From Halobaculum saliterrae (GTDB lineage Archaea > Halobacteriota > Halobacteria > Halobacteriales > Haloferacaceae), in contig NZ_WUUS01000002.1 of NCBI RefSeq assembly GCF_009831625.1, positions 1 through 64,000 on the forward strand: a stretch of DNA of 64,000 nucleotides. Reading direction: 5' to 3'. Of this stretch, positions 49,528-58,512 are shown piece after piece (positions within the stretch are counted from its first letter, which is position 1; each line of letters starts with the position of its first letter). Position numbers and translations under genes: made by a program. The notes below the pieces were generated by a model. That model did not search any database, had not been told where the DNA came from, and saw only the letters and a list, made by a program, of their open reading frames with translations.

Positions 49528-50543
49528 GCGTCGCCGACGATGCCGCCGAGGAGGCGGCCACGGACGGTCCCACCGCCGTCGGCGTCATCGGCGTCGGGAG
49601 CATGGGGCGCAACCACGCGCGCGTCTACCGCGAGCTCGCCGACGTCGAACTCGTCGGCGTCGCCGACATGGACACGGAGGCGGCCGAGCGCGTCGCCCGC
49701 GAGTACGGCACGGTCGCGTACGATACCGGCGACCTCCTCGGGGTCGCCGACGCGGTGAGCGTCGCGGTCCCGACGGGCGCGCACGCGCCGGTACTCGAAC
49801 AGTGCATCGACGCCGGCGTGCACGCGCTCGTCGAGAAACCGTTCGTCGACGACCTCGCCGTCGGACGCGAGCTGGCCGCCCGGGCCGAGGAGGCCGACGT
49901 TACCGTTCAGGTGGGTCACATCGAGCGCTTCAACCCGGCGGTGCGCACGCTGTTGCGTATCCTCCCGAACCTCGACGTGCTCGCGGTGGACGCACGCCGG
50001 CTGGGTCCGCCCACCGATCGGGACCTCGACGGCACCGTCGTCTCGGACCTGATGATCCACGACATCGACGTGATCAGCGCGATAACCGACGCCCGTCCCG
50101 GCACGCTCGGCGCCACGGGCGCGGTCGACGGCGACTACGCCACGGCGCAGTGCGTCTTCGAGGACGGCACGGTCGCGACGTTCACGGCCAGCCGGGTCAC
50201 CAGGCGGAAGGTCAGGCGGCTGGAGATCACCGCCCGCGAGTGCTTGGTCGTCGTCGACTACATCGCGCAGACGGTCGAGATCCACCGGAGCGAGGTGCCC
50301 GAGTACATCGAGTCCGGCGGCACCGTTCGGCACCGCACCGAGAGCGTCGTCGAGCGGCCGTTCGTCGAGACGGGCGAGCCGCTGAAGGCCGAGCTCGGGG
50401 CGTTCATCGAGGCGATACGCGAGGGCACCGAGCCGGAGGTCACGATGGAGGACGGCCTCGCCGCGGTCGAGTTCGTTCGACAGATCGAGGGCCTGATCGG
50501 GATGGAGGAGGAGATCTCTGCGCGCCAGGAGGTGACGCGATGA
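49524..50543 (+). CDS. Gfo/Idh/MocA oxidoreductase (WbpB-like)
   Basis: Encodes a 339-aa NAD(P)-dependent sugar oxidoreductase. The Rossmann motif is GVIGVGSMGRNHARVY; the family lysine is in EKPFVDD; the catalytic-helix pattern DLMIHDIDVI follows. It would oxidise C3 of the UDP-uronic acid before transamination. GTG 49524 overlaps the previous stop. It ends in AGGAGGTGA, the ribosome-binding site of the dehydrogenase gene. Confidence 0.92.
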   Translation: MSVADDAAEEAATDGPTAVGVIGVGSMGRNHARVYRELADVELVGVADMDTEAAERVAREYGTVAYDTGDLLGVADAVSVAVPTGAHAPVLEQCIDAGVHALVEKPFVDDLAVGRELAARAEEADVTVQVGHIERFNPAVRTLLRILPNLDVLAVDARRLGPPTDRDLDGTVVSDLMIHDIDVISAITDARPGTLGATGAVDGDYATAQCVFEDGTVATFTASRVTRRKVRRLEITARECLVVVDYIAQTVEIHRSEVPEYIESGGTVRHRTESVVERPFVETGEPLKAELGAFIEAIREGTEPEVTMEDGLAAVEFVRQIEGLIGMEEEISARQEVTR

Positions 50544-51904
50544 GCGAGCACGCCGAACGCTTCGCGCCGCTATACGGCAGCGACCGCCCCGAAGAGGCGC
50601 AGCGATCGTCGTTCCGCGACGGGGCGTTTCCCGTCGCCGTCTACGGCCTCGGCAAGATGGGGCTCCCCATCGCGGGCGTCTTCGGTGAGACGACCGGCGC
50701 GGTCACCGGCGTCGACATCGACGAGTCGGTCGTCGAGGGGATCAACGACGGTGAGTGCCACGTCCGTAACGAGCCAGGTCTCGACGACCTCGTCGCCGAC
50801 CTGGTCGATGACGGGTCGCTGCGGGCGACGACTGACGCCGTCGGGGCCGCCGAGGACGCCCGGATCCACGTCGTCATCGTCCCGACGCTGATCACCGAGG
50901 ACCACCAGCCCGACACCTCCGTCGTCACGAGCGTCGCCCGCGACATCGCGGAGGGCTTGGCCCCGGGCGATCTGGTCTGCGTCGAGTCGACGCTGCCGCC
51001 GGGGACCTGCCGCGACGTGCTCGCGCCGCTGTTGCGGTACGAGAGCGGCCTTGAGGCCGACGAGTTCGGGCTCGCCTTCTGTCCCGAGCGCACCTCCAGC
51101 GGCCGCGCGCTCGCGGACGTCCGCGGGGCCCACCCGAAGGTCGTCGGCGGCGACGACGCGGAGAGCACCCGCGCGGCGGCGCTGGTGTACGACGAGCTCA
51201 CCACGAACGAGGTGATCCCCGTCTCCGACACGACGACGGCGGAGGCGGTGAAGGTGTTCGAGGGGCTGTACCGCGACGTGAACATCGCGCTGGCGAACGA
51301 GCTGGCGCGGTTCACCGACGAGCTCGGGATCGACGTGCGCGAGGCGATCGACGTGGCGAACACGCAGCCGTACTGCGACATCCACGACCCCGGCCCGGGC
51401 GTGGGCGGCCATTGTATCCCGTATTACCCGTACTTCATGCTCAACTGGCTGGAGACGCCGGCGCCGCTGCTGGCGAGCGCCCGGAGCGTGAACGACGCCA
51501 CGCCCGTTCACGTGGTCGACCTCCTCGAGGCCAGACTGGAGGAGCGGGACGGGACTCTCGGGGGGTCGACCGTCGTCGTCCTCGGACTCACGTACCGCGC
51601 CGGCGTCGCCGAGACCCGCGCGAGCCCGGCGATCGACATCTGCCGCACGCTCGACGACCGCGGCGCGACGGTGTACGCGAGCGATCCGCTCGTCGACGCC
51701 GAGGGCGTCCCAGCGACGTGGGTCCACCCGGAGGAGGTGGGCGCCATCGATGCCGACGCGGTCGTGCTCGCGACCGATCACGACGAGTTCGACGCCATCG
51801 ACTGGCGCTCGTTCCCCTCGTCGACGGTGCTGATCGACACGCGGGACGTGCTCGACTCCGACCGACTCGGCCGCGACGTGTACGTCGTCGGGAGGGGAGC
51901 GTGA
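50540..51904 (+). CDS. Nucleotide-sugar 6-dehydrogenase (UDP-GlcNAc/ManNAc type, WbpA-like)
   Basis: Encodes a 454-aa enzyme of the UDP-glucose/GDP-mannose dehydrogenase family, oxidising C6 of a UDP-HexNAc to a carboxylate in two NAD-linked steps. The NAD motif is VYGLGKMGLPIAG, the catalytic Cys is C292 in GVGGHCIPYYPYF, and the C-terminal UDP-binding domain starts VVLGLTYRAGVAETR. The start has a textbook Shine-Dalgarno sequence (AGGAGGTGA, 50527-50535) and overlaps the previous stop. Whether GlcNAc or ManNAc is the substrate cannot be told. Confidence 0.93.
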   Translation: MSEHAERFAPLYGSDRPEEAQRSSFRDGAFPVAVYGLGKMGLPIAGVFGETTGAVTGVDIDESVVEGINDGECHVRNEPGLDDLVADLVDDGSLRATTDAVGAAEDARIHVVIVPTLITEDHQPDTSVVTSVARDIAEGLAPGDLVCVESTLPPGTCRDVLAPLLRYESGLEADEFGLAFCPERTSSGRALADVRGAHPKVVGGDDAESTRAAALVYDELTTNEVIPVSDTTTAEAVKVFEGLYRDVNIALANELARFTDELGIDVREAIDVANTQPYCDIHDPGPGVGGHCIPYYPYFMLNWLETPAPLLASARSVNDATPVHVVDLLEARLEERDGTLGGSTVVVLGLTYRAGVAETRASPAIDICRTLDDRGATVYASDPLVDAEGVPATWVHPEEVGAIDADAVVLATDHDEFDAIDWRSFPSSTVLIDTRDVLDSDRLGRDVYVVGRGA

Positions 51905-52710
51905 TCGCGGACGGGTTCACTACGGAGGCGTACCTCGACCTCCTCGACGCGGCCGACGAGGGCGGCTACGACTTCCTCACGGTCGCCGACTACCTCGCGA
52001 CGGCGCCCGAGGACCGTCCAGAGCGGTTCCTCGTCCTCCGACATGACGTCGACCGGAAGGTCGGTAACGCCGCGCGGATGGCCCGTCTCGAGGCTGACCG
52101 GGGCGTCGAGGCGACCTACTACGTCCGCACCGGAACGTTCGATCCGGAGTTCGTCCACACGCTCGAGGCGCTCGGCCACGAGGTCGGCTACCACTACGAG
52201 GACTACGTCCGCGCCGACGGCGACCTCGACGACGCTCACGACCGATTCGCACGACATCTCCGGCTGTTCCGGCGCCACTGCGACGTGGAGACCGTCTGCA
52301 TGCACGGCAATCCGCTGTCGCCCCACGACAACCGCGACATGTGGACCGTGCCGGGGGCGCCCGAGTTCGCCGGGTACGGCCTCCTCGGGGAGGCGTACCT
52401 CTCGATGGACTTCGTCGACGTGACGTACTTCTCCGACACCGGCCGCACCTGGCGCGACGGCGCGCTGAAGATCAAGGACCACACCGTCGGCGACAGCGCA
52501 AAGGCGGTCTCGGCGGGCGAGACGGCCGAACTCGCGGCGCTCCTCCGCGCGGGCGCCGTGGAGCGCGGCTGCCTGCTCGTTCACCCCGAACGCTGGGCCG
52601 ACTCGGTACCGGAACTGCTCGTCGAACGCTCGAAGGACGGCGCCATCAACGCCGTGAAACGCGGACTGCGGCTCGTCCGCACCCCATCACCCCCCTCATC
52701 CACATCATGA
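51901..52710 (+). CDS. Polysaccharide-deacetylase-fold protein, copy 1
   Basis: Encodes a 269-aa cytosolic protein with the NodB-like (PDA) barrel: FLVLRHDVDRK supplies the metal/catalytic Asp pair, GYHYEDYV and MHGNPLSPHDNRD the later motifs. No signal peptide is present, so it acts inside, on precursors. A GTGA overlap joins it to the dehydrogenase gene, and an ATGA overlap to the phosphodiesterase. Deacetylation of a GlcNAc-type sugar is likely; some such archaeal proteins may have lost activity. Confidence 0.82.
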   Translation: MIADGFTTEAYLDLLDAADEGGYDFLTVADYLATAPEDRPERFLVLRHDVDRKVGNAARMARLEADRGVEATYYVRTGTFDPEFVHTLEALGHEVGYHYEDYVRADGDLDDAHDRFARHLRLFRRHCDVETVCMHGNPLSPHDNRDMWTVPGAPEFAGYGLLGEAYLSMDFVDVTYFSDTGRTWRDGALKIKDHTVGDSAKAVSAGETAELAALLRAGAVERGCLLVHPERWADSVPELLVERSKDGAINAVKRGLRLVRTPSPPSSTS

Positions 52711-54275
52711 CGACGATCACGATCGGCCTCGACGGCGCGAACTGGGACCTGATCGGCGACTGGCTCGACGACGGCGACCTGCCGAACCTCCAACGTCTCA
52801 TCGACGACGGCGTTGGCGGCGTCTCCGAGAGTTGCCTGCCACCCATCACCGTTCCGAACTGGAAGTGTTACTCGACGGGGAAGAACCCCGGTAAGCTCGG
52901 CGTGTTCCGGTTCGACCGGATCGACACCGAGAACCGAACGCACGTCTTCCACGACGCGACGGACTTCAAGAGCGCGGAGCTGTGGGACTACCTCAACGAC
53001 GAGGGCCACACCGCCGGCGTCATCAACAAGCCGTCGACGTATCCGCCGAAGGACCTCGACGGCTTCGTCGTCGCCGGCGGTCCCGACGCCTCCGAGACGG
53101 AGTACCGCTCGCTGGAGCGCGGCTTCGCGACGCCCGACGACGTCGAGACGTTCCTCAGGGACGAACTCGACTATCGAGTCCACCCCAAACCGATGATCTC
53201 CCCCACGGAGAAGGGCGAGGAGGAGGTCGAGGCCGTCCTCGATCTGGTGGACCTCCGGTTCGAGGCCGCGAAGGCGCTCATGGAGCGCGAGGACCCCGAC
53301 TTCCTCCACCTGACGGTGTTCTACAGCATGGCGCTCCAGCACTACTTCTACGACGGCGAGCCGGTCAAGCGCGCGTGGCAGCGCATCGACGCGCACCTCG
53401 GCGACTTCCTCGACGAGGGCCACGACGTGCTCGTGATGTCGGACCACGGCACCTGCGACGTGGATGCCGTGTTCTACGTGAACGTCTGGCTCCAGCAGCA
53501 GGGATACCTCTCGGTCGAGAACAACATCGACGGCGTGCTCCGGAAGGCGGGGATCACTCGCGAGCGCGCGCTGTCGGTCGCCAAGCGGTTCGGAATGGTC
53601 GAGACCCTCAGCAGGATCGTTCCCGAGGGGATCCAGAAGGTGGTCCCGTGGGACGAGGGGGTCAAACGCGAGCGCGTGCTGTCGATCCTCGACTGGGACG
53701 AGACGGAGGCCGTCGCCAGCAACCAGGGACCGATCTACCTGACGCGGTCGCCCGACGACCCCGGCTACGAGGAGTTGCGGACGGAACTGATAGAGGGCTT
53801 GGAATCGCTGCGCCATCCAGAGACGGGGACGCCGCTGGTCCGGGCCGTCCACCGCGGCGAGGAGCACTACGAGGGCCCCTACGCCGACGACGCGCCGGAC
53901 CTGATCCTCGATCAGGGCGACGGCGTCCACACGAGCGACGCGATCGGTCCCGACGAGGCGATCGCCGACTCCGGCGTCTGGCGCGGCGGCAACATGCCAG
54001 ACGGGGTATTCCTGTTCTCCGGGCCCAGCTTCCGGTCGGATGGGCTCACCGAGCACGCGCGGATCGTCGACCTCGCGCCCACGCTGCTGCACGCGATGGG
54101 CGCGGCCGTCCCCGACGACCTCGACGGCGAGGTGCTGGACGTGTTCGCGCCCGGAAGCGACCCGGCGGAGCGCCCGGTACGAACGCGCGAGCCGCTCTCG
54201 GGGGACCGAATCGGGGAGGAGACGGACGACGCCGAGGTGGAGTCCCGACTCGCCGACCTGGGCTATCTGGAGTGA
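52707..54275 (+). CDS. AlkP-superfamily phosphodiesterase/nucleotide pyrophosphatase-like protein, copy 2
   Basis: Encodes a 522-aa relative of the protein at 43841: TIGLDGANWD (first Asp), PPITVPNWKCYSTGKNPGK (nucleophile region; Cys-Tyr precede the Ser/Thr), FYSMALQHYFYDGE and VLVMSDHGTCDVD (Asp-His). It has no signal peptide. The N-terminus starts directly at the catalytic fold. Its stop is 5 nt before the ATG of the DUF354 gene. Two such enzymes in one cluster suggest distinct phosphate or pyrophosphate substrates. Confidence 0.87.
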   Translation: MTTITIGLDGANWDLIGDWLDDGDLPNLQRLIDDGVGGVSESCLPPITVPNWKCYSTGKNPGKLGVFRFDRIDTENRTHVFHDATDFKSAELWDYLNDEGHTAGVINKPSTYPPKDLDGFVVAGGPDASETEYRSLERGFATPDDVETFLRDELDYRVHPKPMISPTEKGEEEVEAVLDLVDLRFEAAKALMEREDPDFLHLTVFYSMALQHYFYDGEPVKRAWQRIDAHLGDFLDEGHDVLVMSDHGTCDVDAVFYVNVWLQQQGYLSVENNIDGVLRKAGITRERALSVAKRFGMVETLSRIVPEGIQKVVPWDEGVKRERVLSILDWDETEAVASNQGPIYLTRSPDDPGYEELRTELIEGLESLRHPETGTPLVRAVHRGEEHYEGPYADDAPDLILDQGDGVHTSDAIGPDEAIADSGVWRGGNMPDGVFLFSGPSFRSDGLTEHARIVDLAPTLLHAMGAAVPDDLDGEVLDVFAPGSDPAERPVRTREPLSGDRIGEETDDAEVESRLADLGYLE

Positions 54276-54280
54276 CCGCG

Positions 54281-55315
54281 ATGCGCGTCCTCGTCGACGT
54301 GAGTCACCCGGCGCACGTCCACCTCTTCCGGAACGCGATCGCGGCGCTCGACGACCGGGGCCACGAGGTCCGCGTCGTCAGCCGCGAGAAGGACGTGACG
54401 ACCGACCTACTCGACGCCTACGGGATCGACCACGTCCCGCTGTCGACGAAGGGCGCCGGCGGCGCCGTCGAGACCGCCCGCGAGTGGACCGCTCGGGGCG
54501 CCCGACTCCTTCGCGTCGCTGCCGGCTTCCGCCCGCACGTCGTGCTCAGCAGGCTCAACCCGACCGCAGCGTACGCCTCGCGGCTGGTCGGTGCGCCGAA
54601 CGTCGTCTTCCACGACACCGAGCAGGCCGGGCTGCTCGACCGCGCGACGACGCCGTTCGCGTCGGTCGTGTGTACGCCCGCCGAGTTCGACCGCGACGTG
54701 GGCGACCACCAGGTCCGATACGAGGGGTACCACGAGCTCGCGTACCTCCATCCCGCCCGGTTCGACCCGGATCCGAGACGGCTCACTGACGCGGGCGTCG
54801 ACCCCGACGAGCCGTTCTCGGTCGTCAGACTCGTGGAGTGGACCGCGCACCACGACGCCGGCGCCGCCGGGTTCGGGCCGGACACCGTCCGCGAGTTGAT
54901 CGACAGGCTCGGGGAGTCGGGAGCGGTGTACCTCTCCAGCGAGGGCGACCTCCCGCCCGACTTGGCGGAGCACGAGGCGCCCGTCGCCTACGACGCCGTG
55001 CTCGACCTGCTCGCGTACGCCGACTGCTACGTCGGGGACTCGGGGACGATGGCGACGGAGGCGGCGCTGCTTGCGACCCCGTCGGTCCGGTACGACCCCT
55101 ACGACGACGACATGGGGAACTTCGAGACGCTCGCGGATCGGGGGCTCGTCGACTCTCGCGCCGACGAGCGTGCGGCCGTCGAGCGGGCGGTCTCGCTCGC
55201 GGCCGACCCGGAGGCTGGGGACCGCTGGCGTCGTCGCCGTCGCCGCCTGCTCGGCGAGAAGGTGGACGTGACGGCGTTCATGGTCGAACTCGTCGAGGAG
55301 GTGGGCGCGCCGTGA
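54281..55315 (+). CDS. DUF354-type, GT-B-like glycosyltransferase family protein
   Basis: Encodes a 344-aa protein with the DUF354 pattern: MRVLVDVSHPAHVHLFRNAI at the start, RLNPTAAYASRLVG, FHDTEQAGLLDRA, and the C-terminal nucleotide-binding segment DLLAYADCYVGDSGTMATEAALL. The family has a GT-B fold related to UDP-GlcNAc 2-epimerase and glycosyltransferases; the exact reaction is unproven. ATG 54281 is preferred; GTG 54272 overlapping the previous stop adds three codons. The C-terminus overlaps the next GTG. Confidence 0.84.
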   Translation: MRVLVDVSHPAHVHLFRNAIAALDDRGHEVRVVSREKDVTTDLLDAYGIDHVPLSTKGAGGAVETAREWTARGARLLRVAAGFRPHVVLSRLNPTAAYASRLVGAPNVVFHDTEQAGLLDRATTPFASVVCTPAEFDRDVGDHQVRYEGYHELAYLHPARFDPDPRRLTDAGVDPDEPFSVVRLVEWTAHHDAGAAGFGPDTVRELIDRLGESGAVYLSSEGDLPPDLAEHEAPVAYDAVLDLLAYADCYVGDSGTMATEAALLATPSVRYDPYDDDMGNFETLADRGLVDSRADERAAVERAVSLAADPEAGDRWRRRRRRLLGEKVDVTAFMVELVEEVGAP

Positions 55316-56391
55316 GCCGCCCCGACTTCCTCCCCGGCAACGACGACCTCACGTGGCCCGACGGCCGCGAGCCCCCGGAGGAGCGTCCCGTCCCCGACGG
55401 TCACGAGTTCACCCTCCTGCTCACCCACGACATCGATCGGCCGTACAAGACGTACCAGTCGATCTACTACGCGCTGACGCAGCCGGATCGCCGGGCGTAC
55501 CACCTCTCGACGCTGCGCCCCGGGGTGAACCCCTACTGGCGCTTCGAGGACCTCATGGCCCTCGAGGACGACCTCGGTGTTCGTTCGGCGTGCTACGTGC
55601 TCGACGAACAGCGGCTGTTCCGCGACCGCCCCGTCACGGAGTGGCTGACGATGGAGGGTTGGCAGCTGTTCGCCGGCAGGTACGACCCGACGGACCCCGA
55701 GGTCCGCGACGCGCTTCGCGCGCTCGACGACGGCGGCTGGGAGATCGGCCTGCACGGCTCATACGAGTCGTTCGACGACCCCGAACGACTCGCGAGCGAG
55801 AAGGAGACGGTCGAGTCGATCGTCGGCCACCCCGTCACCGGCGGTCGTCAGCACTACCTCAACCTCGTGACGCCCGACACCTGGGAACACCAGCGCGCGC
55901 TCGGCCTGCGCTACGACTGCAGCCTCGGAACGAGCGCCGAGCCGGGCTTCCACCACGGTCACGGGATCAGGCGCCCCTTCGGCGCCGACGACGGGTTCGT
56001 CGTGTTCCCGCTGACGATCATGGAGCAGTCGATCCCGGACCCTGGTGCGGAGTTCGACGCCGCGTGGGCGACCTGCGAGGACCTCCTGCGCGAGGCGCGC
56101 GAGGAGGGCGCCGTGATGAGCGTGCTGTGGCACCTGCGCCACCTGGCGCCCGCGGAGTTCCCCGGGCATCGACGGATCTACCGGAAGCTGATCCGTCGGG
56201 CACAGGAACTGGGCGCGTGGGTCGGCTCGCCCGGCGCGTTCTACGAGGAGATGGATCTCGGGGACACCGGCAACTCCGCCGGGGCGTCCACGGACAGATC
56301 GGCCACGGACGGGTCCGCCGCGGAGAGATCCGACGCGACGAGAGGGAGGACGACGCACCGGACGGCCCCCGACCCGTCGGAGGATCGGTAG
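55312..56391 (+). CDS. Polysaccharide-deacetylase-fold protein, copy 2
   Basis: Encodes a 359-aa protein. TLLLTHDIDRPYKTYQS gives the Asp pair of the NodB fold; GWEIGLHGSYESFDD and HPVTGGRQHYL the His motifs; VMSVLWHLRHLA the last. The C-terminal 45 residues are Ser/Thr/Arg/Asp-rich. It is longer than copy 1 and of the subgroup common in archaeal glycan clusters. It ends the first transcript block of the cluster; a new promoter follows at 56427. Confidence 0.82.
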   Translation: MSRPDFLPGNDDLTWPDGREPPEERPVPDGHEFTLLLTHDIDRPYKTYQSIYYALTQPDRRAYHLSTLRPGVNPYWRFEDLMALEDDLGVRSACYVLDEQRLFRDRPVTEWLTMEGWQLFAGRYDPTDPEVRDALRALDDGGWEIGLHGSYESFDDPERLASEKETVESIVGHPVTGGRQHYLNLVTPDTWEHQRALGLRYDCSLGTSAEPGFHHGHGIRRPFGADDGFVVFPLTIMEQSIPDPGAEFDAAWATCEDLLREAREEGAVMSVLWHLRHLAPAEFPGHRRIYRKLIRRAQELGAWVGSPGAFYEEMDLGDTGNSAGASTDRSATDGSAAERSDATRGRTTHRTAPDPSEDR

Positions 56392-56426
56392 CCACCGATC
56401 GCCGTCGTCTCCGTGGGTATCCTCCG

Positions 56427-56434
56427 TATAACAA
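56427..56434 (+). promoter_or_regulatory. TATA box of the FemAB-GT4 operon
   Basis: TATAACAA is centred 33 bp before ATG 56463, in the 71-bp gap after the previous stop. Confidence 0.5.
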
Positions 56435-56462
56435 TCCCCCGTTCGACCCCCCGTCCCCATAC

Positions 56463-57470
56463 ATGGAGATCCGACGGATTTCACTCGAGGAGTGGAAGGA
56501 GGCACTCCCGAACGACGGGTTCGAGGTGTTCCACACGCCCGAGGCGCTCGAGGCGCTCGAGGCTCACGCCAGGGGAGAGATGCGACTGTACGGCGGATAC
56601 AAGGGCGAGCAGCCGATCGGCCTCGCGCCGGTGTTCGTTCGCGAGCAGGCGTTCGGCACGGCGGCGCTGTCGCCGCCGCCGGGGTTCGGGATCCCCCGAC
56701 TGGGGCCGCTCGTCATGCCGACCAGCCCGAAGCAGCGCAAGCGCGAGCGGGTGAACGGCCGATTCACCGAGGGGCTGCTGGAGGAGATCGACGTCGACGC
56801 CTCGACGACGGTGTTCCGGATGGTGTGTCCGACCAGCTACGCGGACCCACGCCCCTTCCGTTGGTCGTCGCTGTCGGTCGAGCCGACGTTCACCTACCAC
56901 CTCCAGATCGACGAGGACACCGACGCGCTGTTGCGCTCGTTCTCGAAGAGCCTCCGACGCGAGATCCGGGACGCCGACGACGCGGACTGCTCGTTCGAGG
57001 TCGGGGACCGCGCCGATGTCCGCCGGATCTTCGAGCAGGCGCGCGACCGCTACGCCGAACAGGACCGAGACTTCTCGCTGACGTGGCCGTACGTGCGCGA
57101 CCTCACGGACGCGCTCTCGGCGGTCGACCGGTGTCGCCCCTACGTCGTCCGCGACGGCGACGGCGACTTCGTCAGCGGGATCGTCGTGTTGTACTCCGAC
57201 GACGCCGCGTACTTCTGGCTCGGCGGCGCGATCGCGACGCTCGACGGCACGACGGTCAACAGCGCCCTCCACTGGCGGATCGTCCGCGACATCGCCGCGG
57301 ACGAGCCACGGGCGTCGGTCGACACCTACGACCTGATGGGCGCCAACACCGAGCGGATATGTCAGTACAAGAGTAAGTTCGGCGCCGACCTCGTGCCGTA
57401 CTACACCGTCGAGTCCGCGGGCGCGGGGATGCGCGCGGCGAAGACCGCCTACCGGCTGATGGGCAGGTGA
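56463..57470 (+). CDS. FemAB/GNAT-fold transferase-like protein, copy 3
   Basis: Encodes a 335-aa protein closely related to copy 2: GFEVFHTPEALEALEAHA, GGYKGEQPIGLAPVFV, PPPGFGIPRLGPLV, the acceptor-site segment LRSFSKSLRREIRDADDA and the C-terminal DLMGANTERICQYKSKFGADL. The shared GANs/t-x-R-I-x-x-Y-K-x-K-F motif may mark a subfamily signature. It is followed after 3 nt by a glycosyltransferase gene. Confidence 0.85.
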   Translation: MEIRRISLEEWKEALPNDGFEVFHTPEALEALEAHARGEMRLYGGYKGEQPIGLAPVFVREQAFGTAALSPPPGFGIPRLGPLVMPTSPKQRKRERVNGRFTEGLLEEIDVDASTTVFRMVCPTSYADPRPFRWSSLSVEPTFTYHLQIDEDTDALLRSFSKSLRREIRDADDADCSFEVGDRADVRRIFEQARDRYAEQDRDFSLTWPYVRDLTDALSAVDRCRPYVVRDGDGDFVSGIVVLYSDDAAYFWLGGAIATLDGTTVNSALHWRIVRDIAADEPRASVDTYDLMGANTERICQYKSKFGADLVPYYTVESAGAGMRAAKTAYRLMGR

Positions 57471-57473
57471 TCG

Positions 57474-58406
57474 ATGCGGGTGCTCAACCTCGTCACGAAC
57501 GAACGGGCACGCTTCTTCGGCCAACAGCGGGCCACACTCCGCGCGCTGGGCGTCGACGAGACCACCCTGACCGTCCCCGGCGATCACACCTACGACAACG
57601 GATCCACGAACGAGCGGTCAGTGATCGACTACCTCGAGTTCCTCCCGCGAGTCGTTCGGCGCTCGTTCGGTGGGTTCGACATCGTCCACGCGAACTACGG
57701 TCTGACGGCGCCGCACGCGCTCGCGCAGGTTCGCCTTCCGGTGGTGCTCTCGCTGTGGGGGACAGACCTGATGGGCAGGTTCGGTCCGGTCGTGAAGGCG
57801 TGCGCCCGTCACGCTGACGCCGTCGTCGTAATGTCACGGCGCATGGCCGAAGAGCTCGACCAGCCGTGTCACGTCATCCCCCACGGCGTCGACCTCGACC
57901 TCTTCGAGCCGATGCCGACCGGTGACGCCCGCGCCGAGTTGGGATGGGGCGCCGACGCGAGCCACGTGCTGTTCCCGTACCCGCCGGGCCGCGGGGTGAA
58001 GGATTACCCGCGCGCCGAGCGGGTGGTCGAGCGCGTCCGCGACCGGATCGACGACGAGGTCGTGTTCCACACCGTCAACGGCGAGCCCCACGAGCGGATG
58101 CCGCTGTACATGAACGCCGCCGACGTGCTCCTGCTCACGTCCCGCCGCGAGGGGTCGCCCAACGCGGTGAAGGAGGCGCTCGCGTGCAACCTCCCCGTCG
58201 TCGCCACCGACGTCGGGGACGTGCCCGAACGGCTCGACGGGGTCTCCCACTCGCGAGTCGCTCGAAGCGACGCCGAGCTCGTCGACGGCGTCGTCGCGGC
58301 GCTTCGGGCGGGCGAGCGCTCGAACGGCCGCGGGGCCGCCGAGGAGGTGTCCGCCGAGGAGACCGGGGCTCGCCTGTTGGGCGTGTACGAGGAGGTGCTC
58401 TCGTGA
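57474..58406 (+). CDS. GT4-family glycosyltransferase
   Basis: Encodes a 310-aa GT-B enzyme. The acceptor domain has IVHANYGLTAPHALAQV; the donor site is in VIPHGVDLDLFEP and the E-x7-E pattern TSRREGSPNAVKEALACNLPVVATDVGDVPE. It is a retaining GT4 type using a nucleotide sugar. It lies 3 nt after the FemAB-like gene, suggesting joint action on one glycan unit. Confidence 0.9.
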   Translation: MRVLNLVTNERARFFGQQRATLRALGVDETTLTVPGDHTYDNGSTNERSVIDYLEFLPRVVRRSFGGFDIVHANYGLTAPHALAQVRLPVVLSLWGTDLMGRFGPVVKACARHADAVVVMSRRMAEELDQPCHVIPHGVDLDLFEPMPTGDARAELGWGADASHVLFPYPPGRGVKDYPRAERVVERVRDRIDDEVVFHTVNGEPHERMPLYMNAADVLLLTSRREGSPNAVKEALACNLPVVATDVGDVPERLDGVSHSRVARSDAELVDGVVAALRAGERSNGRGAAEEVSAEETGARLLGVYEEVLS

Positions 58407-58462
58407 GCGCGATGCCACCCGGAAACCGCCGGACGAACTGCCCCGTCGAACCGTACCCGGCC

Positions 58463-58485
58463 TATAACAATCACCGGAGGCTCCG
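58463..58485 (+). promoter_or_regulatory. TATA box and leader hairpin of the Wzy-like gene
   Basis: TATAACAA (58463-58470) is followed by CCGGAG-G-CTCCGG (58473-58485), a perfect 6-bp stem that would lie just upstream of or at the transcript start, 46 bp before ATG 58513. Confidence 0.45.
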
Positions 58486-58512
58486 GACCTCCGCCAATCG
58501 GTACCCCCATCA

